Shown one piece after another: positions 1-8,600 of a stretch of 64,000 bases of DNA. The first letter of the stretch is position 1; each line of letters opens with the position of its first letter. The notes under the pieces are model-generated. The model had not been told where the DNA came from. It did not search any database and saw only the letters and a program-made list of their open reading frames with translations. The DNA lies in contig JADLEL010000007.1 in assembly GCA_020846145.1 (NCBI GenBank), positions 41,319 to 105,318 of the forward strand, written 5' to 3'. Source of the stretch: Pirellulales bacterium. GTDB taxonomy: Bacteria; Planctomycetota; Planctomycetia; Pirellulales; Thermoguttaceae. The position numbers and the translations under genes were made by a program.

Positions 1-3000
1 TTCGATTTCGGCGCGATTCTCCTCAATGAGTCGCCGGCCGGCATTTCTCCCGATCGTCCAGAACAATGCCGGCCGCACGAAAAATTCGAGGAGCGTGCTG
101 CTGATGAGTCCGCCGATAATGACTGTAGCCACCGGGTAGAGGATTTCCTTGCCCGGTTCCCCGGCGGCCATCGCCAGGGGAACCATGCCGATACCCGCCG
201 TTAGCGCGGTCATCAACACGGGGGCCAGCCGCTCTTGACCGGCCCTAATGATCATCTGCCGGGACCACGTTTCGCCCTCGAATTTTACGAGATGCAGGTA
301 GTGGTCCAACAGCAAGATGCCGTTTCGGGTGGCGATGCCGCAGAGCGAAATAAATCCGACCATGCCGGCGATGGTGAGCGTTTGGCCGGTCAAAAGGATT
401 GCGGCCACCGCGCCGATAAAGGCCATCGGCAAGGCGGCCATCACCTGGAGCGCGAAATTGACCGAGCGGAACATCGTGAACAGCACGAGAAACATGCCTG
501 CGAGCGATATACAAAACAGCACGGCGATCATTCGCGAAGCCGATTGTTGGCTTTGGAATTGCCCGCCGTACTCGATGAAGTAGCCGGCGGGCAGCGATTC
601 TTGGATGGGTTTGAGCCGCGCTTGAATATCCTTCACGACATCGACCATGCCCCGCCCCGCCGTGTTGCACTGCAAGACAATTCGCCGCCGGACCTGTTCC
701 CGATTGATCGTGTTGGGACCGCCCGCCGTGTAAATCTTGGCCACCGAATCCAGCGGCGTCCTCCCACCTTCGGGCAAATCGAGCGACATTCGATTCAACT
801 CGTCGAGATTCTCGCGGAATCGCTCGTCGAGCCGCAGGAACAGATCGAACGTCCGCTGTCCTTGAAGCACTTCGGAAATGACTTTGCCGTGCATGGCCGT
901 CTCGACGAACTCGTTCACGTCGCCCGGCGTAAGGCCCTTGCGGGCCAGTCGATCGCGGTCCAATTCGATGCGAAGTTGCGGAATCGAAATTTGCGGTTCG
1001 GCCATCAAGTCCTTCACGTCGGGAACGCCGGCCACGATCTTCTCCATTTCCTTGATTTTGGCCCGCAATACATCCAAGTCATCCCCGTAGAGCTTGATGG
1101 CCACTTGCGCCTGAACGCCGGAGAGCATCGCCGAGATCAAGTGCGCCAGCGGTTGCTCGACGCTGGTAACGATGCCGGGAATGTCGGCCATTGCTTCGCG
1201 GATGTCGTCGAGCACTTCCTCGCGGCTGCGCCCGCTCTGGGGATCGAAACTAATGATGAACTCGCTCATGTTGACGCCGATAATATGTTCGTCGAGTTCG
1301 GCCCGTCCCGTGCGGGCGACGAATCCCTCGACGCCCTCGATTTTCCGCAACCGCCGTTCGACCATCGTGGCGACTTCCTTGGACCGCTGAAGGGAAGTCC
1401 CCGGCGGCAAGAGCACGTTCAGTTGGGCAACGCCCTCGTCGAAGGGCGGCATGAAGTCGCTCTGCATGCGCAACATCGCGATGCCGCTCAAAACGACCGC
1501 CAGTAGCGCGGCGAGCAAAACCGGCTTCGGCATTCGCAGGCTGAGACCGATAACTCGGGCTGCTAACCATTTCAGTCCGCGGAGGACGAAGCTCTCTTTC
1601 TCACGATGAGCGACGCGGGAATTGGGCAACAGCCAATAGGACAAGACCGGCGTCACGGTAAGCGAAACCACGAGCGACGCGAGAATCGAGACGATATAGG
1701 CGACTCCCAAGGGCGTGAACAATCGTCCCTCCATCCCGCCGAGAGCAAACAACGGAATGAACACCAGCACGATTATCAGCGTGCTAAAGACGATGGAGTT
1801 GCGAATCTCCGCGCTGGCTTGAAAAACGACCAATAAAGGCGGCTTTGGACTGGCGCTCAGCCGGTTCTCTCGCAGTCGGCGGAAAATGTTTTCCACATCG
1901 ACGATGGCGTCATCGACCAATTCGCCGATCGCCACGGCCAGGCCGCCCAGCGTCATGGTGTTGATCGACATCTCGAACCACTTGAACACCAAGCCCGTAA
2001 CCACGATGGACAACGGGATGGCGGTAAGCGTAATGAAAGTCGTGCGGAAATTGAGCAGAAACACGAACAGGATAATGGCAACCAGTATCCCGCCGTCGCG
2101 CAACGCTTGGAGAACGTTATGGATCGCCAGGTCGATGAACCGCTTCTGTTGGTATAACTCGGGGGCGATGCGGATATCCGGCGGGAGCGAAGCCTTCAGT
2201 TTCTTCAAGGCTTCCGTAACGTCCTCGGTCAATTGCCGGGTATCGGTCCCCGGCTGCTTGTTGACGGTCAAGAGGACGGACGGACCGCCCGCAAAATCGC
2301 CGTTCTCTTGCCGCACGAACGCGGAGCTGTCGCCGCGCTTGACTTCCGGCCCTTCGGCCACCTGGGCCACCTGCTCCAAGAGGACCGGGGATTCGCCGCG
2401 AATCTTCACCGCCAGTTTGCGCAAGTCCTCGACCGATTGGATTCGCCCCAGCGAGCGGACCAGTAATTCCTTCGGTCCTTGGGCATCCAGGTAGCCGCCG
2501 GTAACGTTGCTGTTGCTCTTTTGAAGGGCGGTCTCGATCTCGTGCAAGTTGACGCCGTAGGAGAGCATCGCGTCGGGATTGACGAGCACTTGGAACTGTT
2601 TGCGGCCCCCGCCCATCGGCAAGACCTGCGAAACGCCGGGAATGGTCAAGAGCCGCGGCCGCACGACCCAATCGGCCAGGGTGCGGAGTTCCAGCGGGCT
2701 GGTTTTGTTCCCCTCGCTCCATAGGCCGATGATCATGATTTGCCCCATGATCGAGGAAATCGGCGCCAGTTGCGGCTTCACGCCCGCGGGCATGCGGCCG
2801 GCGACCAAGGATAGTTTCTCGGCGACGATCTGCCGGTCGATGTAGATGTCGGTGCCCCAGTTGAATTCCACATTCACCACAGAGAGGCCGATGCCGGAGG
2901 AACTGCGAACGGCCTGCACCCCGGTGGCGCCGTTGAGCGCCGCTTCCAACGGAATGGTGATCAGGGCCTCGACTTCCTCGGGGGCCATGCCCGGCGCTTC

Positions 3001-3153
3001 GGTCATCACGGCGACGCGCGGGCGGTTCAGGTCGGGAAAGACGTCGATGGGCAGGTGAAACAGTTGCCAGCCGCCATACCCCAGCAGGAGCAGCGCCCCG
3101 GCAATGACGAGCAACCGATGTTGCAGCGAAAAACGGATGATGGCGTTGAGCAT
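1..3153 (-). CDS. Heavy-metal efflux RND pump, CzcA/CusA family (3' end cut by window)
   Basis: Inner-membrane proton-driven pump that exports metal cations through a tripartite envelope complex. The frame is open for 1051 codons from the ATG at 3153 to the window edge with no stop. The protein begins MLNAIIRFSLQHRLLVIAGA, the usual RND first membrane segment, followed by the periplasmic start around VDVFPDLNRPRVAVMTEAPG. Near residue 410 the TM4 acidic motif reads GELVDDAIVDVEN, the HME-class proton-relay region. The last visible stretch, EILYPVATVIIGGLISSTLL, is the conserved C-terminal TM11-12 motif, so only a few tens of residues are probably missing. It is the last visible gene of a leftward operon after the adaptor gene. 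No outer-membrane TolC-type gene is in view. The transported metal cannot be told from sequence alone. Very sure of the family. Confidence 0.95.
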   Translation of the reverse strand, partial: MLNAIIRFSLQHRLLVIAGALLLLGYGGWQLFHLPIDVFPDLNRPRVAVMTEAPGMAPEEVEALITIPLEAALNGATGVQAVRSSSGIGLSVVNVEFNWGTDIYIDRQIVAEKLSLVAGRMPAGVKPQLAPISSIMGQIMIIGLWSEGNKTSPLELRTLADWVVRPRLLTIPGVSQVLPMGGGRKQFQVLVNPDAMLSYGVNLHEIETALQKSNSNVTGGYLDAQGPKELLVRSLGRIQSVEDLRKLAVKIRGESPVLLEQVAQVAEGPEVKRGDSSAFVRQENGDFAGGPSVLLTVNKQPGTDTRQLTEDVTEALKKLKASLPPDIRIAPELYQQKRFIDLAIHNVLQALRDGGILVAIILFVFLLNFRTTFITLTAIPLSIVVTGLVFKWFEMSINTMTLGGLAVAIGELVDDAIVDVENIFRRLRENRLSASPKPPLLVVFQASAEIRNSIVFSTLIIVLVFIPLFALGGMEGRLFTPLGVAYIVSILASLVVSLTVTPVLSYWLLPNSRVAHREKESFVLRGLKWLAARVIGLSLRMPKPVLLAALLAVVLSGIAMLRMQSDFMPPFDEGVAQLNVLLPPGTSLQRSKEVATMVERRLRKIEGVEGFVARTGRAELDEHIIGVNMSEFIISFDPQSGRSREEVLDDIREAMADIPGIVTSVEQPLAHLISAMLSGVQAQVAIKLYGDDLDVLRAKIKEMEKIVAGVPDVKDLMAEPQISIPQLRIELDRDRLARKGLTPGDVNEFVETAMHGKVISEVLQGQRTFDLFLRLDERFRENLDELNRMSLDLPEGGRTPLDSVAKIYTAGGPNTINREQVRRRIVLQCNTAGRGMVDVVKDIQARLKPIQESLPAGYFIEYGGQFQSQQSASRMIAVLFCISLAGMFLVLFTMFRSVNFALQVMAALPMAFIGAVAAILLTGQTLTIAGMVGFISLCGIATRNGILLLDHYLHLVKFEGETWSRQMIIRAGQERLAPVLMTALTAGIGMVPLAMAAGEPGKEILYPVATVIIGGLISSTLLEFFVRPALFWTIGRNAGRRLIEENRAEIE

Positions 3154-3327
3154 GGGTAGTGGGCAGTGGAGAGTGGAGAGTGGAGAGTGGGTAGTGGAGA
3201 GTGGGTAGTGGAGGGTGTTCGCTGCGGATGTTCCTTCTGTTCGTTGTATTCTTGTGCTTCTTTCCGCGACCACTGGTCGCGGCTTTGTTTTAAACTCTCC
3301 CCTCTCCCCTCTCCCCTCTCCACTTCG
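3154..3327. repeat. Heptamer-repeat inverted pair between pump and adaptor genes
   Basis: On the + strand, about 3156-3228 is a degenerate 7-bp tandem array with units such as AGTGGAG and AGTGGGT. About 3293-3325 is the pyrimidine counterpart with units such as CTCTCCC. The arms could pair as a long imperfect hairpin. Between them, 3264-3282 is a separate perfect palindrome, CCGCGAC-CACTG-GTCGCGG. The element lies between two co-directional genes of one operon, so it may affect transcript stability or relative expression; that is inference. Confidence 0.8.
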
Positions 3328-4797
3328 TTAATGGTTGTGGCCCGCGTGCGGATCGGGCGCGCCGCCGGCTTTGTTCTTCATGGCCAAGTGAAGCTGATAC
3401 GCGCCGGAAACGACGACCTTTTTGCCGGGCTTGAGCGTGCCGTCGTTGGCGATGACGGCCGAGTATTCGTCGCGGTATTCCACGCGCACGGCGCGGCGGT
3501 CGTAATGGCCTTCATTCTCCTCGAAGACGTAGGATTCGGGGCCGTCCTGCACCACCGCATTCGCCGGCAGGACGATCCGGTCCGCCCATCGTTCCACGGG
3601 AACCAGGAGTTCCACTCGTTGGCCCGGTTTGAATCGCCAAGCCGAAAAACGATGGCCGTCGATTTCCCGATCGCGGATCAACTCGTTGGGCAGTTGCACG
3701 TAGAACGGGAAGGCGCGGGAGTCGGGTTCGATTTTGTTGGCGACGTAAAGCAGCCGCAAATCGGGCACGGTTTGGCGCTTTTGCGCATTCCCCTCGATCG
3801 CGGCGGCGATTCGCCAGTGGTTGTCGGCGGCCTTGTTGAGCGCGGGGGCATCCTGCTCGAAGGCCTTGCCTTGAATGTACAGTTCGGCATGATCGGCAAG
3901 GACGCACAGCGGATCGCCCGCCTTGACGTGCTGGCCGTTTTCGACCTTGAGTTCCTGAACCTGAAGCACGCGCGGGTCATCGCTGCGCACCGCGTCGCGC
4001 GAGGGTTCGGGCACGTAAACCGTCAATCCGCTCAGCAGCGTGCGCTTCGCGAGAATGGCGTTCACTTGCGTTTCGGAAAAGCCGTGCAACAACAGCCGCT
4101 GACGCTGCGAACGCTGCGCGGCCTGCAACTTTTGCTGCTCGTACTTGCGTTCCAGCAACGTTTTGCCGGAGATCACGCCGTCGGCGGCGACCTTCTCCAG
4201 GCGGTCGATTTCCCGCTGCACCACGTCCAGTTCTTCGGCCGTCTGGAGGAACGCCGCCTGCGCTTCGACGACCTCCTCGTGGGTCAGGCGGAGATCGAAG
4301 AGCGGTTGGCCGGGATTCACCGATTCGCCCTGGAGCGGCCAAACGCGCGTAATCGCGCCGGTCAACGGCGCGGCGATCTGGATGCTGGAGCGGCCGGGGC
4401 GTTCGACGATCATCGCCGGGACCGTCATGGTCCGCTCGAACGGCTTCAATTCCACCGCCGCCAATTGCAAGCCGACGTTTTCTCGCGCCGCCGTGCTGAG
4501 CTTGACGGCGTCGGATTCATCGTGCTTGTGGTCCGGCGCCGCCGATGCGACGTGCCCGGCCGCTTCGTGCGCGGAATCCTCGGGACCGTGGGCGGCGGAG
4601 GCCTCGTTCGCGTGGTCGTGCGCCGCGTTTAGCGAACGATCCGGCCTTGGAATGCCGAACGCCGCCATCGCGGGTTGTCGAATTTGGGGAATGCAAAAAG
4701 CGGCGATCGCCAGTCCGGCGACTGCGAGCGGCAGTGCCGCCAAGAACCACCAGCGCCGCTTTTGCGGCAATATTTTGCGAAGGATCGGGGTATTCAT
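3328..4797 (-). CDS. Periplasmic adaptor (membrane fusion protein) of metal RND efflux, CusB/CzcB type
   Basis: A 489-residue HlyD-family adaptor that links the RND pump to an outer-membrane channel. The start at 4797 is chosen because GGAAGAGG lies just upstream and a membrane anchor (about residues 16-37) follows directly; an upstream in-frame start at 4962 would add 55 residues with no anchor character. Residues about 59-92 are rich in His and Asp/Glu (HDHANEASAAHGPED) and the C-terminus ends HAGHNH, both likely metal-binding. A barrel-sandwich/lipoyl part (IAAPLTGAITRVWPLQGESV) precedes a long alpha-hairpin (EEVVEAQAAFLQTAEELDVV) and beta-barrel sequence. Its place directly before the CzcA-type gene supports the function. 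Confidence 0.92.
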   Translation of the reverse strand: MNTPILRKILPQKRRWWFLAALPLAVAGLAIAAFCIPQIRQPAMAAFGIPRPDRSLNAAHDHANEASAAHGPEDSAHEAAGHVASAAPDHKHDESDAVKLSTAARENVGLQLAAVELKPFERTMTVPAMIVERPGRSSIQIAAPLTGAITRVWPLQGESVNPGQPLFDLRLTHEEVVEAQAAFLQTAEELDVVQREIDRLEKVAADGVISGKTLLERKYEQQKLQAAQRSQRQRLLLHGFSETQVNAILAKRTLLSGLTVYVPEPSRDAVRSDDPRVLQVQELKVENGQHVKAGDPLCVLADHAELYIQGKAFEQDAPALNKAADNHWRIAAAIEGNAQKRQTVPDLRLLYVANKIEPDSRAFPFYVQLPNELIRDREIDGHRFSAWRFKPGQRVELLVPVERWADRIVLPANAVVQDGPESYVFEENEGHYDRRAVRVEYRDEYSAVIANDGTLKPGKKVVVSGAYQLHLAMKNKAGGAPDPHAGHNH

Positions 4798-4984
4798 GGA
4801 TCGACCTCTTCCGCCTGGGGCGGCGATGGGGAAATGCAAATCGGGCAACAAATTATTTCGATGAAATTGGGGGCATGCCCGCTCAAACGCTGCGATGACG
4901 CCCGTCGTTTGGCAACCGGGAGAAGCTCGTATTGCCTCCATGCGCGCAGCGTCGCACGGCAAACGGCTTAACGTAAGAGTTCAA

Positions 4985-5383
4985 TCAAATCAGCAAAACT
5001 TGATTGAGCAGGTGGAGACGAAGGGGCATGGGGATCCGGCCCGAGGCGGAGAACCGTTGCTCGGAGCCAATGCCCTTCGGAGAAATCGTTCCCTCGATTA
5101 GCGGTACAATGAATACCGAAAGAGGTTGAGTCGGCGAATCGTTAGCGACCGGACTTGGGCGAACGAACGAACACTTTTCCCCTTGGCACCGCTGCGAACC
5201 GGGATTCGAATGATCCGTGTCTTTATCGCAATCTTCGGAACAATGTGTCTCGAAAAAAGCAGATCCCCGAATCGGAGGCGAGTGCCTCATGTCATCGCAG
5301 GCGTGCGCATGGTGGACGCAACAGCCCAGCAAAAGATGAGCCATGAGCACCACGGCGGTGAGTATGCGAAACAATCGGATCAT
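4985..5383 (-). CDS. Small secreted Cys/His-rich protein of metal-efflux operon
   Basis: A 132-residue protein with a clear signal peptide (MIRLFRILTAVVLMAHLLLG) followed by a dense cluster of possible metal ligands: CCVHHAHAC, then FETHCSEDCDKD and CQGEKC. GAGGAATTGA precedes the ATG at 5383, a good ribosome-binding site. It opens a leftward operon with the adaptor and CzcA-type pump. I do not recognise a named family. Position and composition suggest a periplasmic metal-binding or sensing protein handing metal to the adaptor, which is inference. The C-terminal half (SVFIVPLIEGTISP onward) has no recognisable motif. Confidence 0.75.
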   Translation of the reverse strand: MIRLFRILTAVVLMAHLLLGCCVHHAHACDDMRHSPPIRGSAFFETHCSEDCDKDTDHSNPGSQRCQGEKCSFVRPSPVANDSPTQPLSVFIVPLIEGTISPKGIGSEQRFSASGRIPMPLRLHLLNQVLLI

Positions 5384-5665
5384 TCAATTCCTCGCTTATG
5401 ACGTAATCGCCTAAATTGCCATCATACACGTTTTTCTCGAAGAAGTCCACCCGGTTTTCTACCGGCGGCCGGTTGGCCGACTGCCTCGACGCGGTTCACC
5501 GCGATGAACACGGTCCGCACGCGGCCCGATGAAAACGGGGACTCGCTCCACTACATGTTGTATTGTCGTCCTATACCGACCCCTATTAAACGATAAATTC
5601 CCCCCCATCCCCATATACTAATGGCATCAACGGCTTTGTGCGCCGCCCCGCCGCATCGGAACCGG

Positions 5666-6793
5666 TCAAACGGCCTTATCGGAATCCGACGCAGTCGTTT
5701 CATTCGTTGCTCCCGATTTACCTTCCTGCTCGCGCGCTTTCAAAAAGCAGCGGGCGATGGTTTTTTCATTCACCGGCCGGATCACGCCTTTTTCGCAGAT
5801 GATGGCGGCAATGAGCTCGGCGGGGGTGACGTCGAAGGCCGGGTTGTAAACTTGAATGCCGTCGGGGGCGGTTTGGCGGCCGAAGCCGTGGGTGATTTCG
5901 CGGGGATCGCGTTGTTCGATGGGGATTTCCGCCCCCGAGGAAATCGAGAGGTCGAACGTGCTCGACGGCGCGGCGATGTAGAAGGGAAGATCGTGGGCGC
6001 GGGCGAGGACGGCAAGGCAGTAGGTGCCGATCTTGTTGGCCGCGTCGCCGTTGGCGGCGATGCGGTCCGCGCCGGTAACGACGGCCTGCACTTTTCCTTC
6101 GCGCATCACCTGGGCGGCCGTCGAATCGCAGATCAAGGTTACGTCGATCCCTCGCTGCTGCAATTCCCAGGCGGTGAGGCGTGCGCCCTGGAGGAGCGGG
6201 CGGGTCTCGTCGGCGAAAACGTGCAGGGTCTTGCCCGACTCGGCGGCGGAATAAAAGACGGCCAGCGCGGTGCCGTAATCGGCGGTGGCCAATCCGCCGG
6301 CGTTGCAGTGGGTGAGCACGCCTTGGCCGTCGCGGAGCAGTTCCGCGCCGTGCCGGCCGATGGCGCGGCACATCTGCCGGTCTTCTTCGTGGATCGCGCG
6401 GGCTTCGGTCAAGAGCGATTCGGCGATCTTCCGCACCGGCCGGCCGCGAAGCGAATCGGCCTTGGTTTCCATGCGTTTAAGCGCCCAAAAGAGGTTGACG
6501 GCCGTGGGGCGGCTGGAAGCGAGGTATTCGACCGTTTCGCGGAGGCGGCGGAAGAAGGCCGGCTCGTCGGCGTCGAGGACGGTTTGGAGTCCCACGCAAA
6601 CGCCGTAGGCCGCCGCGATGCCGATCGCCGGCGCGCCGCGGACGCGCAGCATTTTGATGGCTTCCCAGACCGCGGCCGCGTCGCGGCAGTCGATTTCCGC
6701 GAACTCGACGGGCAGCCGCGTTTGATCGATCATTCGCAGGCAGCCATCGACGCCGCCGATCCATTTTAGGGTTTCGTGCTGTTCGGTTGGCAT
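5666..6793 (-). CDS. mtnA: S-methyl-5-thioribose-1-phosphate isomerase
   Basis: Methionine-salvage enzyme converting the aldose methylthioribose-1-phosphate to methylthioribulose-1-phosphate in the cytoplasm. The 375-residue protein has the family motif RGAPAIGIAAAYG (about residues 52-64), the catalytic Cys163 in THCNAGGLATADYG and the catalytic Asp243 in VVTGADRIAANGD; spacing matches characterised MtnA enzymes. The start at 6793 (MPTEQHETLKWI) is preferred over 6838 because the 15 extra codons are made of a heptamer repeat (GGGGATA-type) and encode MLLLSPIPHPLLPAS. It stands alone with no other methionine-salvage gene nearby. Confidence is high; the related eIF2B-like and ribose-1,5-bisphosphate isomerase families are less likely given the match around both catalytic residues. 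Confidence 0.95.
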   Translation of the reverse strand: MPTEQHETLKWIGGVDGCLRMIDQTRLPVEFAEIDCRDAAAVWEAIKMLRVRGAPAIGIAAAYGVCVGLQTVLDADEPAFFRRLRETVEYLASSRPTAVNLFWALKRMETKADSLRGRPVRKIAESLLTEARAIHEEDRQMCRAIGRHGAELLRDGQGVLTHCNAGGLATADYGTALAVFYSAAESGKTLHVFADETRPLLQGARLTAWELQQRGIDVTLICDSTAAQVMREGKVQAVVTGADRIAANGDAANKIGTYCLAVLARAHDLPFYIAAPSSTFDLSISSGAEIPIEQRDPREITHGFGRQTAPDGIQVYNPAFDVTPAELIAAIICEKGVIRPVNEKTIARCFLKAREQEGKSGATNETTASDSDKAV

Positions 6794-6796
6794 TGA

Positions 6797-6919
6797 GGCA
6801 GGAAGTAGGGGATGGGGGATAGGGGATAGTAGGAGCATTGCAAAGTCGGCAGGACAGGCATTCCTGCCTGACTTTTCAGCCAGGCAAGAATGTTTGGCCT
6901 CCTGGTTTATGCGACTTTG
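6797..6919. repeat. Heptamer array plus 80-bp palindromic element upstream of mtnA
   Basis: About 6800-6833 is a short 7-bp array (GGGGATA units) abutting the mtnA start. From 6840 to 6919 the ends GCAAAGTCG and CGACTTTGC are inverted copies around an inner imperfect palindrome (CAGGCATTCCTGCCTG region). Confidence 0.65.
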
Positions 6920-7049
6920 CTGTTATCCTGAAGGGGATCGGATTGACGGCAAGCCCTAAAGGCGGTAGGATAGCACGTGTGTTTTCATTGGATTATTGCT
7001 CGAATAATTCTCTTCAGTGAGGTTATTCGCCGCGGCGGAGGGCAATACG

Positions 7050-8375
7050 ATGTTTTGCGAGACCGGATTTCTTGCTAGAAAAATTTTATATCTAGCTTTG
7101 TTGTTTTATTTTCTTTCCGGGTCGGCCCTCTTTGCGCGGGTTTGGACCGATCGGCAGGGTCGCCAAACCGAAGCGCAGTTCGTCCGGCTGCGGGGCGACA
7201 GCGTGGTGCTGCAAAAGGGCCTGAAGCCGTTGGTCATTCCGCTGAAGGAGTTTTGCGACGAGGATCAAGAGTACATCAAGGAGTTGACGAAAGGCAAGGG
7301 GGGGGCGAAATCGCCGGCCGTTTCCAAGAGCGGCGATGCGGCGGAAAATGCCGCTGCCCCCGCGCCGGCGTTGAAGGCGATCAAACCGAAAAAAGCGGAT
7401 GAGGACGATCCCTTTTTGACCGACGCGGAAAAGGCCGCGAAAACGAAAGCGACCGGGGAGGCGAATCCGCCCCTGACCGACGCGGAAAAATCGGCGGCGG
7501 ACGACTCGAAAAAAACGGCGGTCAAACCGCAGGGCGAGAAAGTGGAACCGCCCAAGATCAACGCCGAAGGAGGCTTCGACGCGCGGACCTGGACGGATCG
7601 AAAGCACAACAAACTCTCGGCGAATTTCGCGCGGCTGGAGGGGAAAACGGTCGTCCTGCTGAAAGACGGCATGGAGCGGCGCTATCCGCTCGATGATTTC
7701 AGCTACAACGACAAGCTCTACATTCGGCTAGCGGCGCTGGAACTGCAGAAGTACCAGAAGTTCGCCGGCAACCGGCAAAGTCCGCTTCAACAGCCGGGGA
7801 TGCCCGTGCAAGGGATGCCTTCGATGTCCCCCGGCTATGGCGGCGGCGGTGCGCCGTTCAATTCGCCGTTTCAGGGGATGAATCAGTCGATGGCTCAGCA
7901 GCAGGCCGAAGCGGCGCGGCAGGCGCAGGAGGCCAGGGCGGCGGAGCAAGAACGGGCGCGGCAGGCGGAAGCGGCCCGGCAGCTACAAATGGCCGAGCAG
8001 GATCGCCAGCGCCGGGAGGAGCAGCAGCGATTGGCCGATATCCAGCGGCAAAACCTCGAACAGCAGCGGATCGCGCAGCAGCAAGCCCGGAATATGCAAC
8101 CGCCGTCGATGCCGGTTCCGCCGTCGATCGATCCCACGCCATTCTCGCAGCAGATGGTCGCCGCCAAAATCTGTTTGAAGTGCAAGAAAACCGTGTCCAG
8201 CACCTCCAAGGCGGGCGATAAATGCCCGCATTGCGGCGTTATCTGGGACGTGGAGGAAGACGAGAAAGGAAAGATCGTCGGCCGATCGATATTGGGTAAC
8301 GTGAAAGCCATCACCGGCCTCGTGGTGCTGGTGATCATCGGCATCGGCGGATTAGTCAAATTATTCAACCGATAG
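7050..8375 (+). CDS. SHD1-domain membrane protein with C-terminal zinc ribbon
   Basis: A 441-residue protein of a type characteristic of planctomycetes. After a signal/anchor segment (KILYLALLFYFLSGSALFA) come two SHD1 (SLA1 homology 1) domains, residues about 30-80 (RVWTDRQGRQTEAQFVRLRG) and about 177-226 (RTWTDRKHNKLSANFARLEG), joined by a charged Lys/Ala/Asp linker. A Gln/Ala/Arg-rich probable coiled coil follows, then a rubredoxin-like zinc ribbon CLKCKK...CPHCG (about 373-400) and a last membrane helix (GLVVLVIIGIGGLVKLF). The start at 7050 has GGCGGAGGG upstream; 7017 is less likely. Function is unknown; SHD1 domains bind peptides in eukaryotic endocytic adaptors, but no role is established here. 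Confidence 0.85.
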   Translation: MFCETGFLARKILYLALLFYFLSGSALFARVWTDRQGRQTEAQFVRLRGDSVVLQKGLKPLVIPLKEFCDEDQEYIKELTKGKGGAKSPAVSKSGDAAENAAAPAPALKAIKPKKADEDDPFLTDAEKAAKTKATGEANPPLTDAEKSAADDSKKTAVKPQGEKVEPPKINAEGGFDARTWTDRKHNKLSANFARLEGKTVVLLKDGMERRYPLDDFSYNDKLYIRLAALELQKYQKFAGNRQSPLQQPGMPVQGMPSMSPGYGGGGAPFNSPFQGMNQSMAQQQAEAARQAQEARAAEQERARQAEAARQLQMAEQDRQRREEQQRLADIQRQNLEQQRIAQQQARNMQPPSMPVPPSIDPTPFSQQMVAAKICLKCKKTVSSTSKAGDKCPHCGVIWDVEEDEKGKIVGRSILGNVKAITGLVVLVIIGIGGLVKLFNR

Positions 8376-8378
8376 TAT

Positions 8379-8576
8379 GTAGGTTATGCTTCAGCATAAC
8401 TGATATGCCATTAGTTTTCAGGATTGAGGAATTATCCGCAAAGTTTTTCGTTTAGCCCGGAGCCAACGGCGACGGCGGGCGTAAGGGGCACCGGAAAACT
8501 CCACCCGCCGTCTCCGTTGGCGCCGGACTAAACGATTGGTTGCAGCTTCGCCGTGTTATGCTGAAGCATAACCTAC
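8379..8576. repeat. Nested palindromic repeat: outer arms around an inner REP-like palindrome
   Basis: Outer arms are GTAGGTTATGCTTCAGCATAAC-type, 8379-8400, and its inverted copy, 8555-8576; each arm also has an internal dyad. Inside, 8449-8534 is a second palindrome beginning CGTTTAGCCCGGAGCC and ending GGCGCCGGACTAAACG with a variable middle. Further copies of the inner element occur at 37914-38015 and 52402-52486, and of the outer arm near 37646-37692. It fills the gap between two convergent genes. Confidence 0.85.
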
Positions 8577-8600
8577 GCTCGAGGATCGGTCGAGAGAATT

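Noticed and set aside
235..1506. Long + strand ORF of 423 codons
   Set aside because: It is antisense to the CzcA-type pump, which has clear homology in the minus frame; high GC produces long shadow frames.
3166..4632. Long + strand ORF of 488 codons over the adaptor gene
   Set aside because: Antisense to the adaptor, starts within heptamer DNA, and shows no domain.
5185..5220. tRNA T-arm-like string (minus strand TTCGAATCCCGGTTC)
   Set aside because: It lies inside the small Cys/His-rich protein gene; no acceptor, D or anticodon arm can be placed around it.
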